A stretch of 50,819 nucleotides of DNA. It comes from Clostridium sp. (lineage in GTDB: Bacteria > Bacillota > Clostridia > Lachnospirales > Lachnospiraceae). Each line of letters starts with the position of its first letter. Positions within the stretch are counted from its first letter, which is position 1. Both the position numbers and the translations under genes were made by a program. Positions 26,452-35,344 of this stretch are shown piece by piece. Below the pieces are notes generated by a model. The model had not been told where the DNA came from. It searched no databases and worked only from the letters and a program-made list of their open reading frames with translations. Where the stretch lies: the NCBI GenBank assembly GCA_023664385.1, contig JAMPFU010000019.1:1-50819 (forward strand), read 5' to 3'.

Positions 26452-26517
26452 CTGTCGCAGTAAGGATTTAAGGCACATAGCTGTTTAACCATGTGCCTTA
26501 AATCCTTACTGCGACAG
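26452..26517. repeat. 66-bp perfect palindromic mini-element
   Basis: Two 27-base arms are perfectly complementary (26452-26478 starts CTGTCGCAGTAAGGATTTAA; 26491-26517) around a 12-base loop. The arm and part of the loop equal the outer end of the 530-bp palindrome at 24203-24240, so this looks like an internally deleted version. No T run follows, but as RNA it forms a very stable hairpin after the kinase gene. Confidence 0.9.
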
Positions 26518-26546
26518 TTCATCGTACATACGAAAGGAGCTTTTAG

Positions 26547-26750
26547 ATGGCAGAAAAAAAGAAAAAAAAGGAAAGGCAGTCAAGCTGCGATTCCTGTGCA
26601 TACTATATGTATGATGATGAATATGAGTGTTATGTCTGTGACGTGAATCTTGATGAGGACGAGATGTCAAGATTTATGTCGGACACGTTTTATAATTGTC
26701 CCTATTATAAATATGGGGACGAATACAGCGTTGTAAGAAAACAGATGTAG
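26547..26750 (+). CDS. small Cys-rich conserved protein (DUF6472-like)
   Basis: 67 residues with a good GAAAGGAGC ribosome site. A Lys-rich start (MAEKKKKKE) is followed by CDSCAYYMYDD, CYVCDVNLDEDEM and a further Cys in FYNCPYYKYGDEY, suggesting a zinc-binding mini-protein. It resembles a short family widespread in Clostridia (DUF6472). The function is unknown. It sits between the pyridoxamine kinase and gpr. Confidence 0.8.
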   Translation: MAEKKKKKERQSSCDSCAYYMYDDEYECYVCDVNLDEDEMSRFMSDTFYNCPYYKYGDEYSVVRKQM

Positions 26751-26787
26751 CACATATATGAATTAAAACATAAAAACTGTATAACCT

Positions 26788-26823
26788 ACTCCTTATCTAT
26801 TTATTGGATAAGGAGTTATTTTT
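26788..26823 (+). terminator. terminator-like hairpin that contains the gpr ribosome site
   Basis: ACTCCTTATC (26788-26797), a 9-base loop, GATAAGGAGT (26807-26816), then TATTTTT and the gpr ATG at 26824. The 3' arm includes AAGGAG (26810-26815), the only Shine-Dalgarno for gpr. It can thus end the upstream transcript, and in read-through RNA it would hide the ribosome site. Confidence 0.7.
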
Positions 26824-27726
26824 ATGGATAGATTTATACGAACTGACCTTGCCGTTGAGCTGAAGGAGGATTTGAATAATGAGGACTGCCTTGACGGAGT
26901 AAACCTGTCATCCTATGTGGAATACGGAGTCAATGTCAGTAAAATCACAGTAAAAAATAAAGCAGGAGCCAAGCTTTTAGGAAAACCCATAGGAAATTAC
27001 ATTACCCTTGAAAATAAGGAGCTTTTGCAGGCGGATGAAAGCATACATGAGCAGTTCCTGCAGGTGCTTTACAATAATTTGGAGGAGATGCTTCAGGATG
27101 CAAAAAACATACTTGTTGTAGGACTCGGAAACAGGGACGTAACGCCCGATGCACTTGGACCGTATGTTGTTGATAATCTTTTTATTACAAGACATTTGAT
27201 ACAGGAAAAGCTTATAAAAAATACGAAAATATTAAGTGCAATTTCTCCGGGGGTTATGGCACAGACAGGCGTGGAAACCTTGTACATTTTAAAGGGCATC
27301 TGCAAGGAGGTTCAGCCCGATGCTATCATTGCAGTTGATGCATTGGCAGCCAGAGAGCCGTCAAGGCTTAACACTACAATACAGCTTTGCGACACAGGCA
27401 TAAGTCCCGGTTCAGGGGTGGGAAACCACAGGTTATCTTTAAATGAGGAAACCTTGGGGGTAAAGGTAATTGCAATCGGCGTTCCCACAGTTATTTCCGT
27501 CACATCGATTATAAGCGAGGCAATGGAAGCCATGGTAAATGAGCTTTCCACAAGAGAGGATAAGCATTACGAAATGGATTTCGATGACAATGAAAAATTT
27601 GATTTGGTAAGCAGACTTGTGTCGCCTGAGCTTGCAACAATGTTTGTGACGCCGAAAAATATAGACGAGTCCGTAAAAAGAATAAGCTACACAATTTCTG
27701 AGGCAATAAACAGCTTCATAGAATGA
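26824..27726 (+). CDS. gpr: GPR endopeptidase (germination protease)
   Basis: 300 residues. It degrades small acid-soluble spore proteins when spores germinate and is made as an inactive zymogen in the forespore. The pro-region cleavage motif RTDLAVE is at residues 6-12. Core motifs are VVGLGNRDVTPDALGPYVVD, ISPGVMAQTGVET, PDAIIAVDALAAR and DTGISPGSGVGN, with conserved Asp residues of this atypical aspartic protease. Its ribosome site is in the hairpin at 26788-26823. Like Bacillus, it is followed directly by spoIIP. Confidence 0.96.
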   Translation: MDRFIRTDLAVELKEDLNNEDCLDGVNLSSYVEYGVNVSKITVKNKAGAKLLGKPIGNYITLENKELLQADESIHEQFLQVLYNNLEEMLQDAKNILVVGLGNRDVTPDALGPYVVDNLFITRHLIQEKLIKNTKILSAISPGVMAQTGVETLYILKGICKEVQPDAIIAVDALAAREPSRLNTTIQLCDTGISPGSGVGNHRLSLNEETLGVKVIAIGVPTVISVTSIISEAMEAMVNELSTREDKHYEMDFDDNEKFDLVSRLVSPELATMFVTPKNIDESVKRISYTISEAINSFIE

Positions 27727-27784
27727 CAAGACAATCTTCCAAAGTTTTATAGAATGATAAAAAAAATCAGGCATATAATTAAAT

Positions 27785-28966
27785 ATGGAAAAAATCAGGT
27801 CAGGAATTATAATTATTTTCATATTGCTTTCTTGTATTACATGTATGCTTCTTATCGCAACTGATTTGTCTGCTATGGTGCTTACCGATTTAAAAAATGA
27901 AATGCTTATCTGTTCTGGTGATATGGAAAGGAAAGAGCAGTGGCTTCTCAATAACATTGTGCCTATTGTTGCCGTGGAGGATCATGCATTTGCAGACAGC
28001 TTTCTGTTTGGGGACAGAGGATTTGTGTCCGATGAGGATATTGTGAATCCTGCGGACTATATTTCCACACAAACAGATGCAATACTTACAATGGAGACGG
28101 GCACTTCTACCTCTGCGTCACAGGAGGAAAATGGACAGCCCGATGTGACGGAGGCTTCTGCAATTTCAGATATAGCTGGTATTCATTATACGATGGAACA
28201 GCTTATGGATTACGAATTTTTAGTATCTAACTGCTATACTGTAGCGCAATCCACCAGCATAAATCCAGACGAGATAAACGGTGAGGTGCTTATGTCAAAG
28301 GATTTTAGCATTGACCTTTCAGGCGACGAATATAAAATTTTAATCTATCACACCCATGGAAGCGAAGCTTTTGCTGACAGCCGTGAAGGGGTTACGGAGG
28401 ATACCATAATAGGGATAGGTGATGAGCTTACAAGAATACTTGAGGAGGATTATGGCATAAGGGTTTACCACGACAGAACGGTATACGATATGGTTGACGG
28501 TGTTTTAGACAGAAGCTACGCATACGATTTGTCCCGTGAGGGAGTAAAAGCTATATTGGAGGAGTATCCGTCCATCGAGGTTATCGTTGACCTTCACAGG
28601 GATGGCGTGCGGGAGGATTTGCACCTCGTCAGGGTAATAAATGGAAAGCCTACGGCGCAGATTATGTTTTTTAACGGTGTAAGCAGGCTGAATGTGAACG
28701 GTGATATTGAGTCAATGGATAATCCAAATAAAATCGACAACCTTGCCTTCAGCCTTCAGCTTCATTTATCAGGAAAGGCAAAATATGGGGATTTAATGCG
28801 TCGCATCTACATAAGCGGTTACAGATATAATTTGGATTTGATGCCGAGGGCAACCTTGATTGAGCTTGGGGCACAGACGAATACTGTTGAGGAGGCAAGA
28901 AATGCAATGATACCACTGGCAGATATTTTAAATGATGTTTTGAGTGGACAAAATAAAGTTCAGTAG
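27785..28966 (+). CDS. spoIIP: stage II sporulation protein P
   Basis: 393 residues. It is the amidase/endopeptidase of the SpoIIDMP peptidoglycan-degrading engulfment machine, acting outside the mother-cell membrane. There is one N-terminal membrane segment (about residues 7-30), a low-complexity linker to about 130, then the catalytic domain with LIYHTHGSEAF, EVIVDLHRDGV and LIELGAQTNTVEEA. Metal-binding His and Glu are in these motifs. There is no strong ribosome site; AAATATGG only. CATATAAT at about 27773 resembles a sigma-E -10 but is not certain. Confidence 0.95.
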   Translation: MEKIRSGIIIIFILLSCITCMLLIATDLSAMVLTDLKNEMLICSGDMERKEQWLLNNIVPIVAVEDHAFADSFLFGDRGFVSDEDIVNPADYISTQTDAILTMETGTSTSASQEENGQPDVTEASAISDIAGIHYTMEQLMDYEFLVSNCYTVAQSTSINPDEINGEVLMSKDFSIDLSGDEYKILIYHTHGSEAFADSREGVTEDTIIGIGDELTRILEEDYGIRVYHDRTVYDMVDGVLDRSYAYDLSREGVKAILEEYPSIEVIVDLHRDGVREDLHLVRVINGKPTAQIMFFNGVSRLNVNGDIESMDNPNKIDNLAFSLQLHLSGKAKYGDLMRRIYISGYRYNLDLMPRATLIELGAQTNTVEEARNAMIPLADILNDVLSGQNKVQ

Positions 28967-29006
28967 TTGTAATTAGCGTGCCGAGTATGATAGAATGAAC
29001 GCATAA

Positions 29007-29081
29007 ACGCTCACGCAGTTACGAAGAACATTCGATGACGGCTTGCAGTCAATCGAATGTTCTTCGTAACTATGTGAGTGT
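29007..29081. repeat. long hairpin between spoIIP and lepA
   Basis: Thirty-base arms (29007-29036 and 29052-29081) with only three mismatches, containing GTTACGAAGAACATTCGAT, around a 15-base loop. No T run follows, so it is more like a palindromic repeat element than a simple terminator. It probably also limits read-through. Confidence 0.8.
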
Positions 29082-29149
29082 AACGAACACCGAAAAACCG
29101 AAGGTTTACAAATACCTAAAATATTGCGCTAACATATGAGGATAAGGAA

Positions 29150-30964
29150 ATGGCACATTTAGATCAGAAAAAAATAAGAAATTTTTGTATTATTGCACAT
29201 ATAGACCATGGCAAATCTACATTGGCAGATAGAATTATACAGAAAACAGGACTTTTGACAGACAGGGAAATGCAGGCTCAGGTGCTGGACAACATGGATT
29301 TGGAACGTGAGCGTGGCATAACCATAAAGGCGCAGTCTGTCCGTATTGTTTACAAGGCGGAGGACGGCGAGGAATATATATTCAATCTGATTGATACTCC
29401 CGGACATGTTGACTTTAACTATGAGGTTTCAAGAAGCCTTGCCGCATGTGAGGGGGCAATTCTTGTTGTGGATGCGGCACAGGGAATAGAGGCACAGACG
29501 CTTGCAAATGTATATCTTGCCGTTGACCATAATCTTGAGGTCATGCCTGTAATTAACAAGATTGACCTGCCGTCAGCAGAGCCGGAGCGGGTAATAAATG
29601 AAATTGAGGACGTAATAGGAATAGAGGCGGCAGACGCACCCCTTATTTCTGCCAAAAACGGAATTAACATAGAGCAGGTGCTTGAGCAGATTGTGAAGAA
29701 AATACCTGCTCCGTCAGGGAAGGTTGACAGTCCGTTAAAAGCAATTATTTTTGACAGCTTATATGACGCATACAAGGGAGTAATCATTTTCTGCCGTATA
29801 TTTGATGGGGTGGTTACAAAGGGAACCAAAATCCGCATGATGGCAACAGGCGCAGAGGCGGAGGTTGTGCAGGTCGGCATTTTTGGTGCAGGACAGTTTA
29901 TACCCTGTGACGAATTAAGTGCAGGCATGGTTGGATATATCACGGCAAGCCTTAAAAACGTTAAGGACACAACGGTGGGAGATACGGTAACGGATGCAGA
30001 AAATCCATGCGACGTGGCATTGCCGGGCTACAAAAAGGCAAACCCTATGGTTTATTGTGGACTTTACCCATCAGACGGAGCAAAATATCCTGATTTAAGG
30101 GACGCCTTGGAAAAGTTGCAGCTAAATGACGCCTCATTAAGCTATGAGCCTGAAACATCCATTGCCCTTGGCTTTGGGTTCCGATGCGGTTTTTTAGGTC
30201 TGCTTCATTTGGAGATAATTCAGGAAAGGCTTGAAAGGGAGTATAATCTTGACCTTGTCACAACTGCACCGGGCGTCGTTTACAAGGTGCACAAGACAGA
30301 CGGCGAGGTGATTGAACTTACAAATCCATCCAATCTTCCTGACCCCTCCACAATCGATTATATGGAGGAGCCTTTTGTTGCCGCAGAAATTATGGTTACC
30401 ACAGAGTATATCGGAGCCATTATGCAGCTTTGCCAAGAACGGCGGGGCATCTATAAAAGCATGGAATACATGGAGGAAACAAGGGCGCTTATCAAGTATG
30501 ACCTTCCGTTAAATGAGATTATATATGATTTTTTTGACGCTCTGAAATCCCGTTCAAGAGGATATGCCTCCTTTGATTATGAACTGAAGGGTTATGTGAA
30601 ATCCGACCTTGTGAAGCTTGACATTCTTATCAACAAGGAGGAGGTTGACGCACTTTCATTTATTCTCCACAAGGACACTGCCTATGAGCGTGGAAGAAAA
30701 ATGTGTGAGAAGCTCAAGGAGGAGATACCGAGACATTTGTTTGAGATACCGATACAGGCGGCAATCGGCTCCAAGGTAATAGCGAGGGAAACCGTAAAGG
30801 CAATGAGAAAGGATGTGCTTGCCAAGTGCTATGGCGGAGATATAACAAGAAAAAGAAAGCTTTTGGAGAAGCAGAAGGAAGGAAAGAAGCGTATGCGTCA
30901 GGTGGGAAATGTTGAGATACCACAAAAAGCTTTTATGAGTGTACTTAAATTGGATGAGGAGTAA
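29150..30964 (+). CDS. lepA: elongation factor 4 (LepA), translational GTPase
   Basis: 604 residues, the usual length. It binds ribosomes and is thought to help back-translocation or 30S assembly. GTPase motifs are [14 protein letters not shown] (G1), GITIKAQ (G2), [10 protein letters not shown] (G3) and NKIDLP (G4). The LepA-specific C-terminal domain ends in [22 protein letters not shown]. The start is ATG 29150 with AGGATAAGGAA upstream. hemW follows after eight bases, a pairing common in Firmicutes. Confidence 0.97.
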   Translation: MAHLDQKKIRNFCIIAHIDHGKSTLADRIIQKTGLLTDREMQAQVLDNMDLERERGITIKAQSVRIVYKAEDGEEYIFNLIDTPGHVDFNYEVSRSLAACEGAILVVDAAQGIEAQTLANVYLAVDHNLEVMPVINKIDLPSAEPERVINEIEDVIGIEAADAPLISAKNGINIEQVLEQIVKKIPAPSGKVDSPLKAIIFDSLYDAYKGVIIFCRIFDGVVTKGTKIRMMATGAEAEVVQVGIFGAGQFIPCDELSAGMVGYITASLKNVKDTTVGDTVTDAENPCDVALPGYKKANPMVYCGLYPSDGAKYPDLRDALEKLQLNDASLSYEPETSIALGFGFRCGFLGLLHLEIIQERLEREYNLDLVTTAPGVVYKVHKTDGEVIELTNPSNLPDPSTIDYMEEPFVAAEIMVTTEYIGAIMQLCQERRGIYKSMEYMEETRALIKYDLPLNEIIYDFFDALKSRSRGYASFDYELKGYVKSDLVKLDILINKEEVDALSFILHKDTAYERGRKMCEKLKEEIPRHLFEIPIQAAIGSKVIARETVKAMRKDVLAKCYGGDITRKRKLLEKQKEGKKRMRQVGNVEIPQKAFMSVLKLDEE

Positions 30965-30972
30965 TATGACAT

Positions 30973-32172
30973 ATGAAAAAATTTTTAAGCTTATATATTC
31001 ATATACCGTTTTGTGCCGTCAAATGTAAATATTGTGATTTTCTTTCCTATGACGGTGAAAGCTACGGAACAATGCTTCGGTATGTGGATTGTCTTTGTCA
31101 GGAGATAAAGCTTTATGCGCCTATCGCAGACGAATATATAGTAAGGTCCATTTTTATAGGCGGAGGAACGCCGTCGCTGCTTGATGAGTCGCTGATAGTA
31201 AACATAATGGCATTTATAAAAAAGACCTTTACACTTGAAAAAAATGTGGAGGTTACAATAGAGGCAAACCCGGGAACGCTGCGCCATCAGAAGCTGAACG
31301 GCTACAAGCAGGCAGGCGTAAACCGTATCAGCATAGGGCTTCAGTCTGCCGATGACAGTATGCTGAAGCGTTTGGGCAGGCTTCACAATTACGACCAGTT
31401 TGTGGCAAGCTATAAGGCGGCAAGACGGGCAGGCTTTGACAACATCAATATCGATGTCATGTCAGGACTTCCGGGACAAAGTATTCACTCCTATGTGGAC
31501 ACGCTGTCAAAGGTTATCGAGTATGGACCGGAGCATATTTCCGCATATTCATTATCCATAGAGGAGGGAACGCCATTTGCAAACGATGCTTCTATTTTGG
31601 ACACGCTGCCTCCTGAAATGATAGAAAGAAGAATGTATGAGATTACAAAGAAGCTTCTGTCTGCAAACGGATATGACAGATATGAAATATCCAACTATGC
31701 AAAGCCGGGCTATGAGTGCAGGCACAACATGGTATATTGGACAGGGGGAGAGTATGTCGGCTTTGGACTTGGCGCTTCCTCCTATTTTCAGGGAAAGCGT
31801 TTCAGCAATCTAAGGGACATATTTAAGTATCTCAATCTTATGGAGGATTTATCGGACAGATTTGTGGAGACGGATAATCTTGAGACGCTTTACAATGAAA
31901 CAACGAGGATTTTAAGGGAAAATGTAACGCCGATTTATATTGATTCGCGCATGGAGGAATTTATGTTCCTTGGGCTTCGGATGATGTGCGGGGTAAGCAG
32001 GGAGGATTTTGCCGAGCGGTTTAAAAAGGATATATATGAGGTATATGCCCCTGTATTAAATAAATATATTGATGAGGGCTACATGGCAACTGACGGAGAT
32101 AGGATTTATCTTACTGATATGGGAATCGATGTGAGCAATGTAATACTTGCGGACTTTCTGCTTGATAAGTAA
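30973..32172 (+). CDS. hemW: radical SAM heme chaperone HemW-like protein
   Basis: 399 residues. The radical SAM cluster motif CxxxCxxC is at Cys14, Cys18 and Cys21 in IPFCAVKCKYCDF. IGGGTPSLL, EANPGT, NRISIGLQS, NIDVMSGLPGQS and SLSIEEGTPF are typical of HemW, which was long annotated as oxygen-independent coproporphyrinogen III oxidase. The family delivers heme rather than oxidising the porphyrin. The YEISNYAKPGYECRHN motif supports HemW over HemN. It is co-transcribed with lepA. Confidence 0.95.
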   Translation: MKKFLSLYIHIPFCAVKCKYCDFLSYDGESYGTMLRYVDCLCQEIKLYAPIADEYIVRSIFIGGGTPSLLDESLIVNIMAFIKKTFTLEKNVEVTIEANPGTLRHQKLNGYKQAGVNRISIGLQSADDSMLKRLGRLHNYDQFVASYKAARRAGFDNINIDVMSGLPGQSIHSYVDTLSKVIEYGPEHISAYSLSIEEGTPFANDASILDTLPPEMIERRMYEITKKLLSANGYDRYEISNYAKPGYECRHNMVYWTGGEYVGFGLGASSYFQGKRFSNLRDIFKYLNLMEDLSDRFVETDNLETLYNETTRILRENVTPIYIDSRMEEFMFLGLRMMCGVSREDFAERFKKDIYEVYAPVLNKYIDEGYMATDGDRIYLTDMGIDVSNVILADFLLDK

Positions 32173-32266
32173 GCAGTTATGAAATGAGTAAAAATGGGTA
32201 ATATATATATTGAGTTTGATAAAAACATTTTATGTGCATAATTTACATTTTTTGGAAAAAATCTAT

Positions 32267-32294
32267 TTAACAATTGGTAAATTTATGGTATAAT
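32267..32294 (+). promoter_or_regulatory. promoter of ppdK
   Basis: TTAACA (32267-32272), 16 bp, TATAAT (32289-32294), about 75 bases before the ATG. The leader has a small dyad GAGTCT-GCC-AGACTC and a strong AGGAGGT ribosome site. Confidence 0.6.
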
Positions 32295-32368
32295 TTCTGA
32301 CAGCGTGGTGGAGTCTGCCAGACTCTAAACTACAAATAATACAAAAAATACTTAGGAGGTATAACTAA

Positions 32369-35005
32369 ATGGCAAATAAGTGGGTATACACTTTCAAGGA
32401 AGGTAACATGTCCATGCGTAATCTTCTTGGTGGTAAGGGTGCAAACCTTGCTGAGATGACTGAGATCGGTCTTCCGGTACCACAGGGATTTACAATTACA
32501 ACAGAGGCATGTACTCAGTATTACGAGGACGGTCGTAAGATTAATGACGAAATTATGGCACAGGCTATGGAAGGTGTAGCTTGGATGGAGGAGGTAAACG
32601 GCAAGAAGTTTGGTGACCTTGAAAATCCACTTCTCGTTTCTGTTCGTTCAGGTGCAAGGGCATCTATGCCTGGTATGATGGACACAATCCTGAACCTCGG
32701 TTTAAATGATGATGTAGTAGCTGCTATGATTAAGGGTAACCCGGATCCGGCATTTGCCCGTTTCGTATATGATTCCTACAGAAGATTTATCCAGATGTTC
32801 TCCGATGTTGTTATGGAGGTTGGCAAGAAGTATTTTGAGCAGCTTATCGACGAGATGAAGGAGAAGAAGGGCGTTAAGTTTGACGTTGAGCTTACGGCAG
32901 ATGACCTTAAGGAGCTTGCAGGTCAGTTTAAGGCTGAGTACAAGAAGCAGTTAGGACAGGATTTCCCTTCAGACCCGGTAGAGCAGTTAAAGCTTGCCAT
33001 TGAGGCAGTATTTAAGTCATGGGACAACCCAAGAGCAAACGTATATAGGAGAGATAACGATATTCCATATTCATGGGGTACTGCAGTAAACGTAATGCCT
33101 ATGGTATTCGGTAACTTAAATGACCAGTCCGGTACAGGTGTTGCATTTACACGTGACCCTGCAACAGGTGAGAACAAGCTTATGGGTGAGTTCCTTATCA
33201 ATGCACAGGGCGAGGACGTTGTTGCTGGTGTCCGTACACCTATGCCAATCGCTCAGATGGAGCAGGAATTCCCAGAGGCATATGCAGAGTTCATCAAGGT
33301 TTGTGATATACTTGAAAATCACTACCATGATATGCAGGATATGGAGTTTACTGTTGAGAATAAGAAGCTTTACATGCTTCAGTGCCGTAATGGTAAGAGA
33401 ACAGCTCCTGCAGCATTAAAGATTGCCTGTGACCTTGTTGACGAGGGACACAAGACAGAGGCTGAGGCTGTTGCAATGATTGACCCACGTAACCTTGATA
33501 CGCTTCTTCACCCACAGTTTGATGCAGCAGCTCTTAAGGCAGCTACACCTCTTGGAAAGGGACTTGGAGCTTCTCCTGGTGCAGCATGTGGTAAGGTTGT
33601 ATTTACTGCTGATGATGCAGTTGCATGGGCTGACAGAGGAGAGAAGGTTGTTCTTGTAAGACTTGAGACTTCACCTGAGGATATTACAGGTATGAAGGCT
33701 GCTCAGGGTATTCTTACAGTTCGTGGTGGTATGACAAGCCATGCTGCCGTTGTTGCCCGTGGCATGGGTACCTGCTGTGTATCTGGTTGCGGTGACATCA
33801 ACATGGATGAGGAAAACAAGAAGTTTACACTTGCAGGACAGACATTTACAGAGGGCTCAGAGATTTCAATTGACGGTACAACAGGTAACATTTACGCAGG
33901 TCTTATCCCTACCGTAGACGCTCAGATAGCAGGTGAGTTCGGACGTGTTATGGCTTGGGCTGACAAGTTCAGAAAGCTTAAGGTTCGTACAAATGCAGAT
34001 ACGCCTGCTGATGCGAAAAAGGCAAGAGAGCTTGGTGCCGAGGGTATCGGTCTTTGCCGTACAGAGCATATGTTCTTCGAGGAGGACAGAATTGCAGCAT
34101 TCCGTGAAATGATTTGTTCAGATACAGTTGAGGAGAGAGAAGCAGCACTTGAGAAGATTCTTCCATATCAGCAGGGAGACTTCAAGGCACTTTATGAGGC
34201 ACTGGAAGGAAATCCTGTTACAATCAGATTCCTTGACCCACCACTTCATGAGTTTGTTCCTACTGAGGAGGCTGACATTAAGAAGCTTGCTGATGCTCAG
34301 GGCAAGTCCGTTGAGGCAATTAAGGCTCTCATCGCATCACTCCATGAGTTTAACCCTATGATGGGTCACAGAGGATGCCGTCTTGCAGTCACTTATCCTG
34401 AGATTGCCAAGATGCAGACGAAGGCAGTTATCCGTGCAGCTATCGAGGTTAAGAAGGCTCATCCTGATTGGAATGTTAAGCCTGAAATCATGATTCCACT
34501 TGTATGTGAGATTAAAGAGCTTAAGTATGTTAAGAAGGTTGTTGTTGAGACTGCTGACGCAGAAATCGCAAATGCAGGCGTTTCACTTGAGTATGAGGTA
34601 GGTACTATGATAGAAATTCCTAGAGCTGCCCTTACTGCTGATGAAATCGCAAAAGAGGCTGACTTCTTCTGCTTCGGTACAAATGACCTTACTCAGATGA
34701 CATTCGGCTTCTCAAGAGACGATGCAGGTAAGTTCCTTGATGCTTACTATGACACGAAGATCTTTGAGAATGACCCATTTGCTAAGCTTGACCAGACAGG
34801 TGTAGGTAAGCTTATGGAGATGGCGATTAAGCTTGGTAAGCCTGTTAATTCAAAGCTTCACGTTGGTATTTGTGGCGAGCACGGTGGAGATCCTTCATCC
34901 GTTGAATTCTGCCACAAGATTGGTCTTGATTATGTATCATGTTCACCATTCAGAGTACCAATTGCAAGACTTGCTGCTGCACAGGCTGCAATCGCTGAGA
35001 TGTAG
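32369..35005 (+). CDS. ppdK: pyruvate, phosphate dikinase
   Basis: 878 residues, full length. It interconverts pyruvate + ATP + Pi and phosphoenolpyruvate + AMP + PPi. The N-terminal ATP-grasp domain starts GGKGANLAEMTEIGLPVPQGFT. The phosphohistidine domain has GGMTSHAAVVARGMG, and the C-terminal TIM barrel has GAEGIGLCRTEHMFF, MGHRGCRL and GICGEHGGDP with the catalytic Cys. Codons favour GGT, CGT, GCT and GTT much more than neighbouring genes, a mark of high expression. It has its own promoter and AGGAGGT ribosome site and is monocistronic. Confidence 0.97.
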   Translation: MANKWVYTFKEGNMSMRNLLGGKGANLAEMTEIGLPVPQGFTITTEACTQYYEDGRKINDEIMAQAMEGVAWMEEVNGKKFGDLENPLLVSVRSGARASMPGMMDTILNLGLNDDVVAAMIKGNPDPAFARFVYDSYRRFIQMFSDVVMEVGKKYFEQLIDEMKEKKGVKFDVELTADDLKELAGQFKAEYKKQLGQDFPSDPVEQLKLAIEAVFKSWDNPRANVYRRDNDIPYSWGTAVNVMPMVFGNLNDQSGTGVAFTRDPATGENKLMGEFLINAQGEDVVAGVRTPMPIAQMEQEFPEAYAEFIKVCDILENHYHDMQDMEFTVENKKLYMLQCRNGKRTAPAALKIACDLVDEGHKTEAEAVAMIDPRNLDTLLHPQFDAAALKAATPLGKGLGASPGAACGKVVFTADDAVAWADRGEKVVLVRLETSPEDITGMKAAQGILTVRGGMTSHAAVVARGMGTCCVSGCGDINMDEENKKFTLAGQTFTEGSEISIDGTTGNIYAGLIPTVDAQIAGEFGRVMAWADKFRKLKVRTNADTPADAKKARELGAEGIGLCRTEHMFFEEDRIAAFREMICSDTVEEREAALEKILPYQQGDFKALYEALEGNPVTIRFLDPPLHEFVPTEEADIKKLADAQGKSVEAIKALIASLHEFNPMMGHRGCRLAVTYPEIAKMQTKAVIRAAIEVKKAHPDWNVKPEIMIPLVCEIKELKYVKKVVVETADAEIANAGVSLEYEVGTMIEIPRAALTADEIAKEADFFCFGTNDLTQMTFGFSRDDAGKFLDAYYDTKIFENDPFAKLDQTGVGKLMEMAIKLGKPVNSKLHVGICGEHGGDPSSVEFCHKIGLDYVSCSPFRVPIARLAAAQAAIAEM

Positions 35006-35031
35006 TATATCTGAGGAAAAACGCTGAAGGT

Positions 35032-35123
35032 GGCGGAAGTCAGATATATGTACGTTATAGAATGTAATTAGTTTTAATAAAAGTAGAAGTCCCTGCTTCT
35101 GTTTAACCGCATTAGCAGGACCT
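35032..35123 (+). repeat. dispersed ~92-bp repeat, copy A
   Basis: It begins GGCGGAAGTCAGATATATG and contains TTAATTAGTTTTAATAAA-like sequence and TGTTTAACCGCA. Nearly the same sequence is at 36671-36764. Both copies stay open in one frame (AEVRYMYV-) and end at the same TAG, so they may be the 3' ends of old genes. Confidence 0.75.
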
Positions 35124-35183
35124 ACAAAAATTAAATATTGGTCGTCTATTTCCCTGAAATAGGATAACGTTGCAGATAGCTTC

Positions 35184-35258
35184 GAGGCATTAAAGTATTT
35201 ACCCAAAAGATTATTCCTGATATTCTTATGGGTATGCTATAATGCCTCTTTTATTTTG
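35184..35258 (+). terminator. rho-independent terminator with long interrupted stem
   Basis: GAGGCATTA and inner ACCCA pair with TGGGT and TAATGCCTC, followed by TTTTATTTT. It lies between ppdK and the NYN gene and probably ends ppdK. Confidence 0.7.
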
Positions 35259-35344
35259 TTAAGAGGTGCCATTAAAGCTGTAGTAGCATAAGGGAGCAAA
35301 GGCACTTTGTTCTTAAAAAAAATTAAAATAAAGGAGATTTTAAA

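Noticed and set aside
26452-26517. Ordinary rho-independent terminator
   Set aside because: Perfect 27-bp stem but no T run, and the arm matches dispersed elements; listed as a repeat.
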